NCBI RefSeq assembly: GCF_003363715.1
Contig: NZ_QREV01000006.1
Location: forward strand, 1 to 64,000
Reading direction: 5' to 3'
DNA length: 64,000 bases
Origin: Parabacteroides acidifaciens
GTDB lineage: Bacteria > Bacteroidota > Bacteroidia > Bacteroidales > Tannerellaceae
Program-made: the position numbers and the translations under genes
Shown: piece by piece, positions 40,846 to 49,885 of the stretch
Numbering within the stretch: position 1 is the stretch's first letter
Layout of the letters: every line of letters begins with the position of its first letter
The notes under the pieces: generated by a model
The model's input: the letters and a program-made list of their open reading frames with translations, nothing else
What the model was told of the DNA's origin: nothing
Databases searched by the model: none

Positions 40846-43602
40846 TTATTGGTTTAATAGCTGCCTAATCGCTTCGCCTGATTGGGTTTCCGCACGATGG
40901 ATCTTGCTGTAGTCGAACAGGGCATCCAGCTCATACGGTTGCAAAGATACAGACGGGGCAAAACGGTCGGAGGCGACATAGTTGCGGACGGATGTCAACA
41001 GCTGTTGCATGGCCGGACGTTTTTCCATATCCTTCTCCGGATCGACACAAAGGACAAACAATTTACCACCGGCAACGTTGGCTTCAAACGAGATTCCTAA
41101 TTTACGGTTCACTTCGTAGGTGTCGATACTTTGGATAACGGGGGTCAACGTGCGCATATCGGTCAGATCCACCGCCGTTGCGTAGTTCAGGATGTCCCAC
41201 CACTGCCAGTCGGCATAATAAGAGGTCGGGAAGTCGCGAAAGGCGGGATGCTGATGATCAATGCAGGTTCCGACGATCATCGGTTTCCAGTTGAACATGA
41301 TCGGATTCCAGAAATGGCTGGCGAAATGCGCTTTCCGCCCGGCACAACTATCCGGAACCAGCAGGACGTTTTCGCCTTTCAGGAGCAACTCCTTAGCCTT
41401 TTCCCATTGGCGAACGTATGTATATCCTTCGGATGCGGGTTGTTTCACAGCCGGGTAGACCCAAATGTCCCATTCATTGCAAACACCGCCTGCGATACGC
41501 GCCTTCAACGTATATTTTCCGGCGGCAGTGACTTTATCCAACGGGATATTGACCACCCCCAGGGAGTCAACCGTACTGAACGGGATCTCCTTGTGGCTGA
41601 TCTTACCGCTTCCGACGATATCGCCGGCTTCGCCCTCGAGCTGCCAGGCGAGTTGTCCCTTGCGGATCGCTTCGGGACCGAACTGATAGACACCCAATTT
41701 TACAGTGAAGGTTTCATTGTTTGTATAGATACGTTTCGGAAGACGTGCCAGAAGGACGACCGGAGCGCATGACTCGCGGAATTTTTCCGGCGTCACCAAT
41801 CCCTTGCTCTCCCAGAAAGCATCCAGGATACCGACGAAGGCGCTTCCCTGCCCCGGGAAGTCGGAAAGGCCGAGCAGCTGGAAGCCGCCGGAGGTGGAGG
41901 TACGCAGCAGGGCTTCGTTCACCTCCTTATACTGAAGGACGGTATGCGCACCGGTTGCCCGGAAGAACTCGTCATCCTGGTGCAGCATGCCGTTACGGGC
42001 AAGACGATCCTGGAACACTTTAAAGTTACGGGGTTCCAGCACGCCGGTGTATTTCTTCATCTCTTCGAAGTTCGGATACATGCAGCGTTGGCCCGTTTCG
42101 TGGGCGATGACCGGCACGTCGATGGCCGATTCCTCACAGAGGTCCCAATCGGTGGAGGGCTTGCCCTCGTAGACGGTGATCCAGCGCCGGTTCTTATCCC
42201 CGACATTGGCGGCTACATGGGAGGCGTAATACTGGTCTGCCTTGACGTGTGTACGGGCTGTGGAGGCGGAATAGAGATGGCGGGGGTCGTAAGCCTGTCC
42301 CTTCTTCACAAGGTCTTCCAGCACAGCGAAGTCGCCTTCGTTCTCATTACCGTTACAGTAGAGGATAAAGGAGGGGTGGTTGCCATACTCGTCCAGAATG
42401 GCATACATCTCCTTCTCGAAGAAGTCGCGGCGGGCGGGGTATCGGCCGACATCCTTGATCCACATCGGAAGTTCCACCTGCAAGTAGAGTCCGAGTTCGT
42501 CGGCCGCATCGAAAGCGGCTTCCGGGGGACACCAGGAATGAAAGCGGATATGGTTCATCCCGTAATCTTTCACCGTACCCATGATACGCTTCCACTCCTT
42601 CACATCCGTAGCCGGATAGCCGGTGATCGGGAAGACACAGCAGTCCAGAACACCGCGCAGGTGGATATCGCGGCCGTTCAGGCGGACATGATGGCGTCCC
42701 TGTTCCACGTGCCGCATACCGAAAACAGACGAGCGCAGGTCTTCACCGGCTTCCGTATCGAGCGTCGCCGTCAGATCGTAGAGAGCGGGGGAAAACTCGT
42801 CCCACAGTTTCATATCCTTGCCTAACGCGAGTTCGTGCTCGATCGTGCTGGCGCCTGACAGGGCGACAGGCACTACCGCCCGGCAAACCCCTTTTCCACC
42901 CTTTTCACGGATGTGAAGCGTGAGGGTCCCCTTTACCGGGTTTCCGGCAGTATGGAAGGCAAAGCTGACTTTTACCTTCCCGGTTTCGGTATCGGGATAG
43001 ATATCCAACTTTTCAATATAGCAAGACGGTTTAGCGATCAGTTCCATCCGTCCGGCTACCCCGTTCCAGTTTGTTTGCGTATATTCGGTCGTTCCGTGTG
43101 TCCACTGGTCCATCGGATATTTCAGACGGTTATCGACACACAGGGTCAGCGTGTGCAGGCCGGGCGTCAGCTGTTTAGTCAGAATGAAACGGTTCGGGGT
43201 GGAGAGGCGTTCATCGGTCGCAACCGGTTCGCCATCCACGAAGACAGCCGTTTCCCAATGGCAGCGTTCCAGCGAAAGGATCACTTCCTTCCCTTTCCAG
43301 TCTTCCGGGATCACCACTTCACGCTGGTACCACGCCTGCCCGCAGTATTCGAACTTACGGCTCAGGCGGTCCACATGCGCCACTATATTCTGAATGCCTT
43401 TGCCTCCTTCATCCATAGAGCCGGGCAAAGTGATCGTTTCGGTCAGTTTACTTAAATACAATTCCGATCCGGGTGTCTTGCCAAACCCCATCGGGTCCAG
43501 TTGGAAGCGCCACAGGCCGGACAGGTCCATTCGCCCGGACTCCTCTGCCTGTACCACCAGACAAGCAAAGAGGGAGATCAATAACAGTGAGAGTCGTTTC
43601 AT
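40846..43602 (-). CDS. Glycoside hydrolase family 2 enzyme, paralogue 2
   Basis: A 918-residue exported enzyme with signal peptide MKRLSLLLISLFACLVVQAEE, so probably periplasmic rather than lipid-anchored. The domain order is the same as in the gene at 32684: a jelly-roll domain (DLSGLWRFQLDPMGFG), Ig-like domain, and barrel with LRGVLDCCVFPITGYP and NHIRFHSWCPPEAAFDAADELG. The acid/base is Glu420 in CNGNENEG and the probable nucleophile Glu502 in IAHETGQRC. The C-terminal DHQHPAFRDFPTSYYADWQWW segment is shared too. It lies between GH95 and another GH2 paralogue. A copy of the paired-hairpin repeat interrupts the gap upstream, so it may have its own promoter. Confidence 0.92.
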   Translation of the reverse strand: MKRLSLLLISLFACLVVQAEESGRMDLSGLWRFQLDPMGFGKTPGSELYLSKLTETITLPGSMDEGGKGIQNIVAHVDRLSRKFEYCGQAWYQREVVIPEDWKGKEVILSLERCHWETAVFVDGEPVATDERLSTPNRFILTKQLTPGLHTLTLCVDNRLKYPMDQWTHGTTEYTQTNWNGVAGRMELIAKPSCYIEKLDIYPDTETGKVKVSFAFHTAGNPVKGTLTLHIREKGGKGVCRAVVPVALSGASTIEHELALGKDMKLWDEFSPALYDLTATLDTEAGEDLRSSVFGMRHVEQGRHHVRLNGRDIHLRGVLDCCVFPITGYPATDVKEWKRIMGTVKDYGMNHIRFHSWCPPEAAFDAADELGLYLQVELPMWIKDVGRYPARRDFFEKEMYAILDEYGNHPSFILYCNGNENEGDFAVLEDLVKKGQAYDPRHLYSASTARTHVKADQYYASHVAANVGDKNRRWITVYEGKPSTDWDLCEESAIDVPVIAHETGQRCMYPNFEEMKKYTGVLEPRNFKVFQDRLARNGMLHQDDEFFRATGAHTVLQYKEVNEALLRTSTSGGFQLLGLSDFPGQGSAFVGILDAFWESKGLVTPEKFRESCAPVVLLARLPKRIYTNNETFTVKLGVYQFGPEAIRKGQLAWQLEGEAGDIVGSGKISHKEIPFSTVDSLGVVNIPLDKVTAAGKYTLKARIAGGVCNEWDIWVYPAVKQPASEGYTYVRQWEKAKELLLKGENVLLVPDSCAGRKAHFASHFWNPIMFNWKPMIVGTCIDHQHPAFRDFPTSYYADWQWWDILNYATAVDLTDMRTLTPVIQSIDTYEVNRKLGISFEANVAGGKLFVLCVDPEKDMEKRPAMQQLLTSVRNYVASDRFAPSVSLQPYELDALFDYSKIHRAETQSGEAIRQLLNQ

Positions 43603-43635
43603 GTCTATTTATTGTTTATTTGTTTAGGAAGCAAA

Positions 43636-43737
43636 GTTCCCCGTTCCCGCGCTTGACGCGGGATCGCATTAGAACCGGCAGTATAAACGGCCTGTTCTTT
43701 TGCGGCCCCGCGTCAAGCGCGGGGACAAGGGAGTTAG
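43636..43737. repeat. Paired-hairpin repeat element, copy C
   Basis: Two hairpins with the same CCCGCG/CGCGGG stems as copies A and B: left at 43646-43662 with loop CTTGA, right at 43707-43723 with loop TCAAG. The loops are complementary to each other but differ from those of copies A and B (CTCCGA/TCGGAG). It fills the gap between two GH2 genes that read leftward, five bases before the stop codon of the upstream one. Confidence 0.8.
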
Positions 43738-43741
43738 GACT

Positions 43742-46546
43742 TTAATATCTTATCTTATCGATTTCCACCTCTTGCTTAGGGTTAAACTGCCCGGACATCA
43801 TATATTCCAGGAGGCTTTGCCGGAACTGGGCGGCTGCCGGACGGCTTGCCAGATCGTTTTGCAGGTCGGCACTGCAAACCAGCAGTCTGCCTTTGCCGAC
43901 ACGGGCTTCGTAGAGCATCCCGAGTTTACGGTTCGTAAACCAGTCATCCACGATATGGACAATCGGGCGGAAGACTTCCGGATAGTCATCCAGGATCATG
44001 GCATCGCAACGGCTCACCAGGTCCCACCACTGATAATCGCTCACTCCTTCATTCGGGAAAGCGGCCAGTGCGGGATGTTTCGCATCACAACAAACGCCGA
44101 GTGTATGCGGAGCTTGTCCGCGTGTCCAGGCAGTGTTCCAGAAGATGCTGGAGAAACCGACAGCGATATCGCCTCCCTTTTCCGGCGGAACGGTTCCGTA
44201 GGTCAACAGCAAAACGGATTCACCGTTATTCAGCTTGTCCTGCGCCGTTTTATCCAGACGGGTCGTGATATACGGCAACTTCTCTATTGACTTCTTTTCC
44301 GCGGGATAAACCCAGATATGCCATTGGTTCCGTATGTCCGTGTTCTCAACCTGAGCCGAAACGAGTAGCTGGACAGGCTCTTTAAAACGAGACAGGTCAC
44401 AACGAGCTGTACCGACCGGTATGCAATTGCCAAGCGGCAGGTCACAAGTGAAAGAACGTTGTTCCAGCAGTTCATCATCCATCGTCGAAATACACAGGCG
44501 GATTGTTGCACCGGGCATCGCCTTTTCTCCGAAATGAGCTATTTCCAGGGGGACTTCCAGCACCTCATTATTCAACCAGACCATCTTCGGAAAACGAATC
44601 AACGGAACGGTACCGTTACAGAACGTACTGTATTCTTTGCCCGTCACATATCCTTTATCATCCCAGAAGGGGTCGAGCACACCGACAAGCGCCGTCCCCT
44701 GTCCGGGAAAATCATGCAGATCGAGCAACTGGAAACCGGCAAAGCCCGGGGTACGCAGGGCGGCTTCGATATCCGCCTTATAACAAAGAGTCTGCAGGCG
44801 GCCGGAGGCGTAGAGGAACTTTTCTCCCATATCAGCCATTCCTTTTTCCGCCAGGGTTTCCCGGAATATTTCCAGATTCTTGGCTTTCAGTACGCCCGTA
44901 TATTTCTCTATCTCCTTGAAGTTCGGATAAACGCACCACTGGCCGATCTCGTGACTGACAGTCGGCATATCCTGCCGGATGATACCGGCAAAGTCATAAT
45001 CCGTTCGCGGGGCTTCCCTGTTGATAATACTCCTGAGACCTGCTCCCCAAGCCTGGATACGCGGATTAGGGGCATTCCAGTAATCGGCATTCCCGACATA
45101 GGGCCATCCGCCGGCACTGGAATAAACGCGACGGGAGTCCTTACTTTTCCAATAATCGACCAGGCCGGACAGATAAGCCACCTGATCCGCTCCGGCAGGT
45201 TCATTCCCATACACCATCATGCAGAACGAAGGATGATTGCCATATGCTTTCAGGATACGGTCGCTTTCCTCCTTCAGCCATTGATCTTGCGGTTTGCCGC
45301 TGCCGACCTCCGCCCAGGCCCCACATTCCACCTGCAGATAGATTCCCATACTGTCCGCCACATGGAAAGCGGCTTCCGGAGGACACCAGGAATGGAAGCG
45401 GACATGGTTCAAGCCATATTCCTTACAGGTACGATAGATCTTTGCCCAATAGTCAGGCTGCATGGCGGGATAGCCTGTCAGCGGGAAAATACAGCATTCC
45501 AGCGTGCCCCGGAGGAAAACGGGCTGTCCGTTGACATCAAAACGGGTTCCGTTCGCCTTGAACTCACGGAGGCCGAAGTCGTAACAGGCTTCATCCGTCC
45601 CGCCGGAAGACTGAACGGAAACATTCATCTTATAGGCATTGGGGGTATGTTCCGACCAAAGCCCGGCTTCTTCTCCCATATCGACAGTCATTTCAACCGG
45701 TTCATTCTCTTTTCCGGGCTCAACAGCCGACTGCACCGGGTTTCCGACAGGTTTGCCGTCAAACGTCACGGCTTGCAATGAAACGGTAGATGCGCCTGCA
45801 TCTGCCGAGCCTTTTAATTGGATCTGTACCTGCGCTTGCTTCTTTTTTATATCCGGGAAGATCTGTACGGATTCGATATAAAGGGATGGCTTTGCAGACA
45901 GTTTCATCTCTCCGATAATCCCGTTCCAGTTGCTTTGCGTATGGTCGGAAACACTGTGCGCATTCATGCCGACATCGACGTAAAGGCGGTTATCCACCCG
46001 CAGGGTAAAGGTGTGTTCACCGACTTTCAATCCATCCAGGAGATAACGGTGAGGCGTCTGCAAAGAATTTTGCGACCCTACCTTTTGGCCATCCAGGAAA
46101 AGAGTGGTTTCCCAATGCGTCCGTTCGAGGTCCAGTATGACCGGACGGTTCTCCCAACCGTCCGGGACATGCACTTTCTTCCGATACCAGGCGACACCTA
46201 CATAATGCTTATCCGGGTTCAGCCAGAAAGGGACTTTGATATTACCTGCCTGGCGGTACTTGGCATATTCGGGGGCCTTATACCAGGAGCTGTCGACAAT
46301 CTGTCCCGTCCATTTCGTGTCCAGGCTGATATCTTCCCCCTTCCCCTGTTCCTGCAAGGAACCCGGCAGGCGGAGCGTTTCTCCCAATTCTTTATTCTGC
46401 CATTCCTGTTTCACACCTATATCTTCCGGGTCCAAAGCAAATTGCCACTCACCCGCCAAAGACAGTTCGGCCGGTCCCATCCGGCAAGACATCAAGGAAA
46501 GCAATCCTATCGACATCAGGAACAACACGCTATTCCGCAGTTTCAT
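43742..46546 (-). CDS. Glycoside hydrolase family 2 lipoprotein, paralogue 3
   Basis: A 934-residue lipoprotein (lipobox LLSLMSC). The domains are as in the other paralogues: LAGEWQFALDPEDIGVKQEW, an insert around residues 70-100 (DTKWTGQIVDSSWYKAPEYAKY) not seen in the others, Ig-like domain, and the barrel. The barrel has LRGTLECCIFPLTGYP, NHVRFHSWCPPEAAFHVADSMG, acid/base Glu449 in VYGNEPAG and probable nucleophile Glu533 in VSHEIGQW. The C-terminal part has DAKHPALAAFPNEGVSDYQWW and LLVCSADLQNDLASRP. It is downstream of the DUF5107-TPR gene on the same strand. The substrate is not known; the three paralogues may act on linked positions of one glycan. Confidence 0.92.
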   Translation of the reverse strand: MKLRNSVLFLMSIGLLSLMSCRMGPAELSLAGEWQFALDPEDIGVKQEWQNKELGETLRLPGSLQEQGKGEDISLDTKWTGQIVDSSWYKAPEYAKYRQAGNIKVPFWLNPDKHYVGVAWYRKKVHVPDGWENRPVILDLERTHWETTLFLDGQKVGSQNSLQTPHRYLLDGLKVGEHTFTLRVDNRLYVDVGMNAHSVSDHTQSNWNGIIGEMKLSAKPSLYIESVQIFPDIKKKQAQVQIQLKGSADAGASTVSLQAVTFDGKPVGNPVQSAVEPGKENEPVEMTVDMGEEAGLWSEHTPNAYKMNVSVQSSGGTDEACYDFGLREFKANGTRFDVNGQPVFLRGTLECCIFPLTGYPAMQPDYWAKIYRTCKEYGLNHVRFHSWCPPEAAFHVADSMGIYLQVECGAWAEVGSGKPQDQWLKEESDRILKAYGNHPSFCMMVYGNEPAGADQVAYLSGLVDYWKSKDSRRVYSSAGGWPYVGNADYWNAPNPRIQAWGAGLRSIINREAPRTDYDFAGIIRQDMPTVSHEIGQWCVYPNFKEIEKYTGVLKAKNLEIFRETLAEKGMADMGEKFLYASGRLQTLCYKADIEAALRTPGFAGFQLLDLHDFPGQGTALVGVLDPFWDDKGYVTGKEYSTFCNGTVPLIRFPKMVWLNNEVLEVPLEIAHFGEKAMPGATIRLCISTMDDELLEQRSFTCDLPLGNCIPVGTARCDLSRFKEPVQLLVSAQVENTDIRNQWHIWVYPAEKKSIEKLPYITTRLDKTAQDKLNNGESVLLLTYGTVPPEKGGDIAVGFSSIFWNTAWTRGQAPHTLGVCCDAKHPALAAFPNEGVSDYQWWDLVSRCDAMILDDYPEVFRPIVHIVDDWFTNRKLGMLYEARVGKGRLLVCSADLQNDLASRPAAAQFRQSLLEYMMSGQFNPKQEVEIDKIRY

Positions 46547-46579
46547 AATCTTATCTGTTTAAGTGATTGATATATTTGT

Positions 46580-49500
46580 TTATACCGTTCCTATCATCTG
46601 CCGGTGGATCTGTACTCCCTGGTGGTTGTTGTCCATTTCGGCGGCGATGCTGAAATAGGTTTCTGCCTTTTCCGGATGGCCGAGACCGAGGTGGCCGAGG
46701 CCCATCAGGTAGTTGCAGTGGATGCGGTTCTTCTTGTCCATATCGTCTTCCCAAATCTGGAGATCCGGAAGGGAGACGGCGAAATAATCCATCTTGAAGG
46801 TGTCGAACAGGTGCTTTTCCCCAAAATCGATCAGGCGGTTGAAACGGCTGCGGGCCTCCTCCTCGCGTCCAAGCTTGCGAAGCGCCAATCCCTGGTAGAA
46901 AATCTTATCCGGCTTCTGGTCGTTGTAATACATGGCGGCTGCCGGCTGGCTATTGCCGACGCTTGCGGCCAGGAACAGGTCATGCGCTTCCGCCTCACGT
47001 CCCAATGCTTGCAAGGCGCAAGCTTTATAATAATTGAAATCGTTCTCCTGGGCCCCATACAATTTACCTTCTCCCAAATTATGGGGATAGACGAAGCATT
47101 CTTCGATCAGTGCCAATGCTTTTTCGTTCTCTCCGGCTTTCAGGCAGGCTTTCACCAGTTCGACACGCGCCAGTTGGTATTGTGCAGGGATTTTCCCCTC
47201 TCCACCTTCCCAGGGATGGAAACGGCGGGCATCGATCATGCGGATCGCCTCCTCGTAGCGTCCCGACTGGTTGAGCAGGGTGACATATTCCAGATAGAGG
47301 TCGTCGCGGGAAAAAGCCGTCTCCTTGACTTTATCCAATATGGCCAGACGATCGGCATGAGGACGGTTCAGGCGCTTATACAGCTGGTCGCATTCCATCA
47401 GGATACGGGCATCCCGTATATCCAGTTTAAAGGCTCTTTCGAGCAAGGCGACCGCCTCCTGTTGTTTGCCCAGCTTATTGAAATATGCCAGGGACAAGTT
47501 GCGGAGGACTGTCGGGAAGGTATCGTCCTGCTCTATCGACTTTTCCCATGCAGCTATAGCTTCGGCATACTGTCGTTTGTCGTACCACAGGTTACCCAGA
47601 TAATAATACGCTTTGGGAGTAAATTCTGCAAAACGGACCACAGCCTGAAGAGCAAGAATCGCTTCCAAAACATTCGGGAAACAGCAGTCGGCCGGCTGAT
47701 GTTCGGCGATACAGATTGCCATTTCCGCCTCTCTCATCCGACCCGACACCAGCAGGAACCAACTCTTGTAATAGTAGAGCATGGTCCGTCCCGTTGTAAC
47801 CGCTTCGCAAGCTACCTCAACCACCTTCAAGGCTTCATTCCAGCAGCCGGCAGAAGCATAATCGAGGGCCAGTTCCTCATAATTATGACCTTCCCGACGC
47901 ATCCGGAGCACCAGATCGTCCAGGACCTCTTTCTTCTCCGTCAGCAAATATTCTTCAAAGCTACAACCGAAATTAAAACGGTCGATGGTTAGCGATTCGC
48001 GGATCAGAGCGAGCGCTTCATCGGTACGTCCGAGATGACGGAGAACAATCGCTTTCAGATGACGTCCACGCAAGTTATGCCAGTTACGGAGCAGGGATTT
48101 ATCTATTTCATATAGCGCATCTTCCCAGTTTCCTTTTGCGGCGGAGAGTTGTGCCAGCGAATAATAGCCGGCATCCTGCCAGGCGGCATTCCAGCAAGCC
48201 TTATAGAAATAGTCGTACGCTTCTTCCGTTTTACCCTGATATTTCAGGGAGAGCCCGAGATTATACAACGGTTCGCCGTCATAGGGGTTCGGATTCTTTT
48301 CCGTCAGCGTCTTCACCGCCCGACGCAAATAGGGTTCGGCTTTGGCAAACTGTCCCTTACGGATCAGCCACAGGCCCATCGCATTATTATTCCGCACATC
48401 GCCCGGATCACGGCGGAGCGCCTCTTCATAGTAATCAGTGGCGGAATATGTCGCGTGGCGATATTGTTCGAGGTGAAGTCCGGTCAGATACAGCTGCTCC
48501 GTCGTCCGGATCTCTTTCGGATCGAGAGCCGCTTTCGCCGGTTCGGGTACTTCCTTGATCTCATCGGGTTCGGGTTCCCAACCGAGAAGGAGTTTCCCTC
48601 CGGGACTATAAACCGACACCTTTATGCCTGCCAGGTCTCTGACCGGTACTTCTTCCTCCAGGATTGTTTCAGGGGTGACGTCACGGACGATATCCAACGC
48701 CGGCTCTCCCTCTTTTGTAACCACGATGTGCAACCCTTTCTGTGCAGAAGTGGCAAATATCTTCAGGCGGGACACCTCTCCTTCCGGTTCGATATTCATC
48801 AACAGATCGGAAGAAGCATTCTTGACAACACCTAATTCCCGGTAGGGCATAAAAAACTGCGTGAAGGTCTTTTCTTCATACGGTTGCAGCCAGGTAAAAT
48901 CGGGCTGGTTGTCGGTATAGACACCGGTCATCAGCTCGATATAAGGGCCGTCGGCATCCGTCAGGTTGCGGTCCCAGGCCTGCCCGAAATCACCGTTCCC
49001 CCAAGTCCATTGCTTTTTACCCGGAGAGATATGATGGTTTGCGACATGCAAGACGCCGGCACGGGTATCGTTCTCATAACCGCCGACAAAATTATACTTG
49101 GAACGGATAGCCATGTAGGAAGTGGGCACCGGAATATTCTTATAACGGGAGATATCGACGCCCGCCGAATAATCCATCTTATAATAGGTTCCGGTCGCAA
49201 TCGGATAACGGGAAACATCACGTTTGCCATGATCGAACACGGCATTCACATCGCCCGGAAAGACAGACTGGTAATGTTCGTTGACCGCCACCGCCGGATT
49301 CGCCCACCAGAGGAATGTCTGCGGCAGGGGAGTCGGATTATAAACCTTGCCCTGTATCTCCAGCACGGCGCGTCCCGGACGCAGGGTAAAGCCCGCCATC
49401 CCCTTCTGGTGGAACATCCGTTCCCGCTCGCTCACCCAGACCACCGCACTGCCGTCGGGGCGTTTCTCGATCGAATAGTCCACCGGGAGGAAGGTGCTGG

Positions 49501-49876
49501 GGCGGTGATGCTGCGGCCAGTTGAACTCGATGCCGCCGGAGATCCAGGGACCTGTCAGGCCGACCAGAGCCGGTTTGATCACATGGTTGTAGTAGATGAA
49601 ATGGCGCTCCTTGATCTTATCGTACGCCATCTGCACACGTCCGCCCAATTCCGGCAGGATCATCACCTTTATATATTCATTCTCCAGATAGACCGCATGA
49701 TAAGACTTGTCTTCGCAGGTATCTTCAATCTTTTCAATCACGGGATACGGATATACCACCCCGCTGCTTCCCTGGTAAACACGTTTTTCCAGGAACATCG
49801 GGTTCTTTTCCGGTTTACCGATGCCATAGGTGGGGAGAAGGATATCTTCTTCCCAAACTTTTACATTCTCTGCCAT
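46580..49876 (-). CDS. DUF5107 and TPR repeat protein
   Basis: A 1098-residue protein without a signal peptide. Residues 1-360 match DUF5107, a beta-sandwich domain with LENEYIKVMILPELGGRVQMAYDK and KPALVGLTGPWISGGIEFNWPQHHRP. The first segment recalls galactose-mutarotase-like folds that bind sugars. From about residue 460 to the end the sequence is a run of TPR helices (for example YNLGLSLKYQGKTEEAYDYFYKACWNAAW and VLRNLSLAYFNKLGKQQEAVALLERAFKL). A cytoplasmic sugar-processing or sensing role is inferred. It starts ten bases after the sugar-porter gene and precedes a GH2 gene, so transport and breakdown are linked. Confidence 0.85.
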   Translation of the reverse strand: MAENVKVWEEDILLPTYGIGKPEKNPMFLEKRVYQGSSGVVYPYPVIEKIEDTCEDKSYHAVYLENEYIKVMILPELGGRVQMAYDKIKERHFIYYNHVIKPALVGLTGPWISGGIEFNWPQHHRPSTFLPVDYSIEKRPDGSAVVWVSERERMFHQKGMAGFTLRPGRAVLEIQGKVYNPTPLPQTFLWWANPAVAVNEHYQSVFPGDVNAVFDHGKRDVSRYPIATGTYYKMDYSAGVDISRYKNIPVPTSYMAIRSKYNFVGGYENDTRAGVLHVANHHISPGKKQWTWGNGDFGQAWDRNLTDADGPYIELMTGVYTDNQPDFTWLQPYEEKTFTQFFMPYRELGVVKNASSDLLMNIEPEGEVSRLKIFATSAQKGLHIVVTKEGEPALDIVRDVTPETILEEEVPVRDLAGIKVSVYSPGGKLLLGWEPEPDEIKEVPEPAKAALDPKEIRTTEQLYLTGLHLEQYRHATYSATDYYEEALRRDPGDVRNNNAMGLWLIRKGQFAKAEPYLRRAVKTLTEKNPNPYDGEPLYNLGLSLKYQGKTEEAYDYFYKACWNAAWQDAGYYSLAQLSAAKGNWEDALYEIDKSLLRNWHNLRGRHLKAIVLRHLGRTDEALALIRESLTIDRFNFGCSFEEYLLTEKKEVLDDLVLRMRREGHNYEELALDYASAGCWNEALKVVEVACEAVTTGRTMLYYYKSWFLLVSGRMREAEMAICIAEHQPADCCFPNVLEAILALQAVVRFAEFTPKAYYYLGNLWYDKRQYAEAIAAWEKSIEQDDTFPTVLRNLSLAYFNKLGKQQEAVALLERAFKLDIRDARILMECDQLYKRLNRPHADRLAILDKVKETAFSRDDLYLEYVTLLNQSGRYEEAIRMIDARRFHPWEGGEGKIPAQYQLARVELVKACLKAGENEKALALIEECFVYPHNLGEGKLYGAQENDFNYYKACALQALGREAEAHDLFLAASVGNSQPAAAMYYNDQKPDKIFYQGLALRKLGREEEARSRFNRLIDFGEKHLFDTFKMDYFAVSLPDLQIWEDDMDKKNRIHCNYLMGLGHLGLGHPEKAETYFSIAAEMDNNHQGVQIHRQMIGTV

Positions 49877-49885
49877 ATTCTAAAG

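Noticed and set aside
46604-47992. 462-codon plus-strand frame opposite the TPR gene
   Set aside because: Composition is that of a mirror frame; the TPR repeats on the minus strand are clear.
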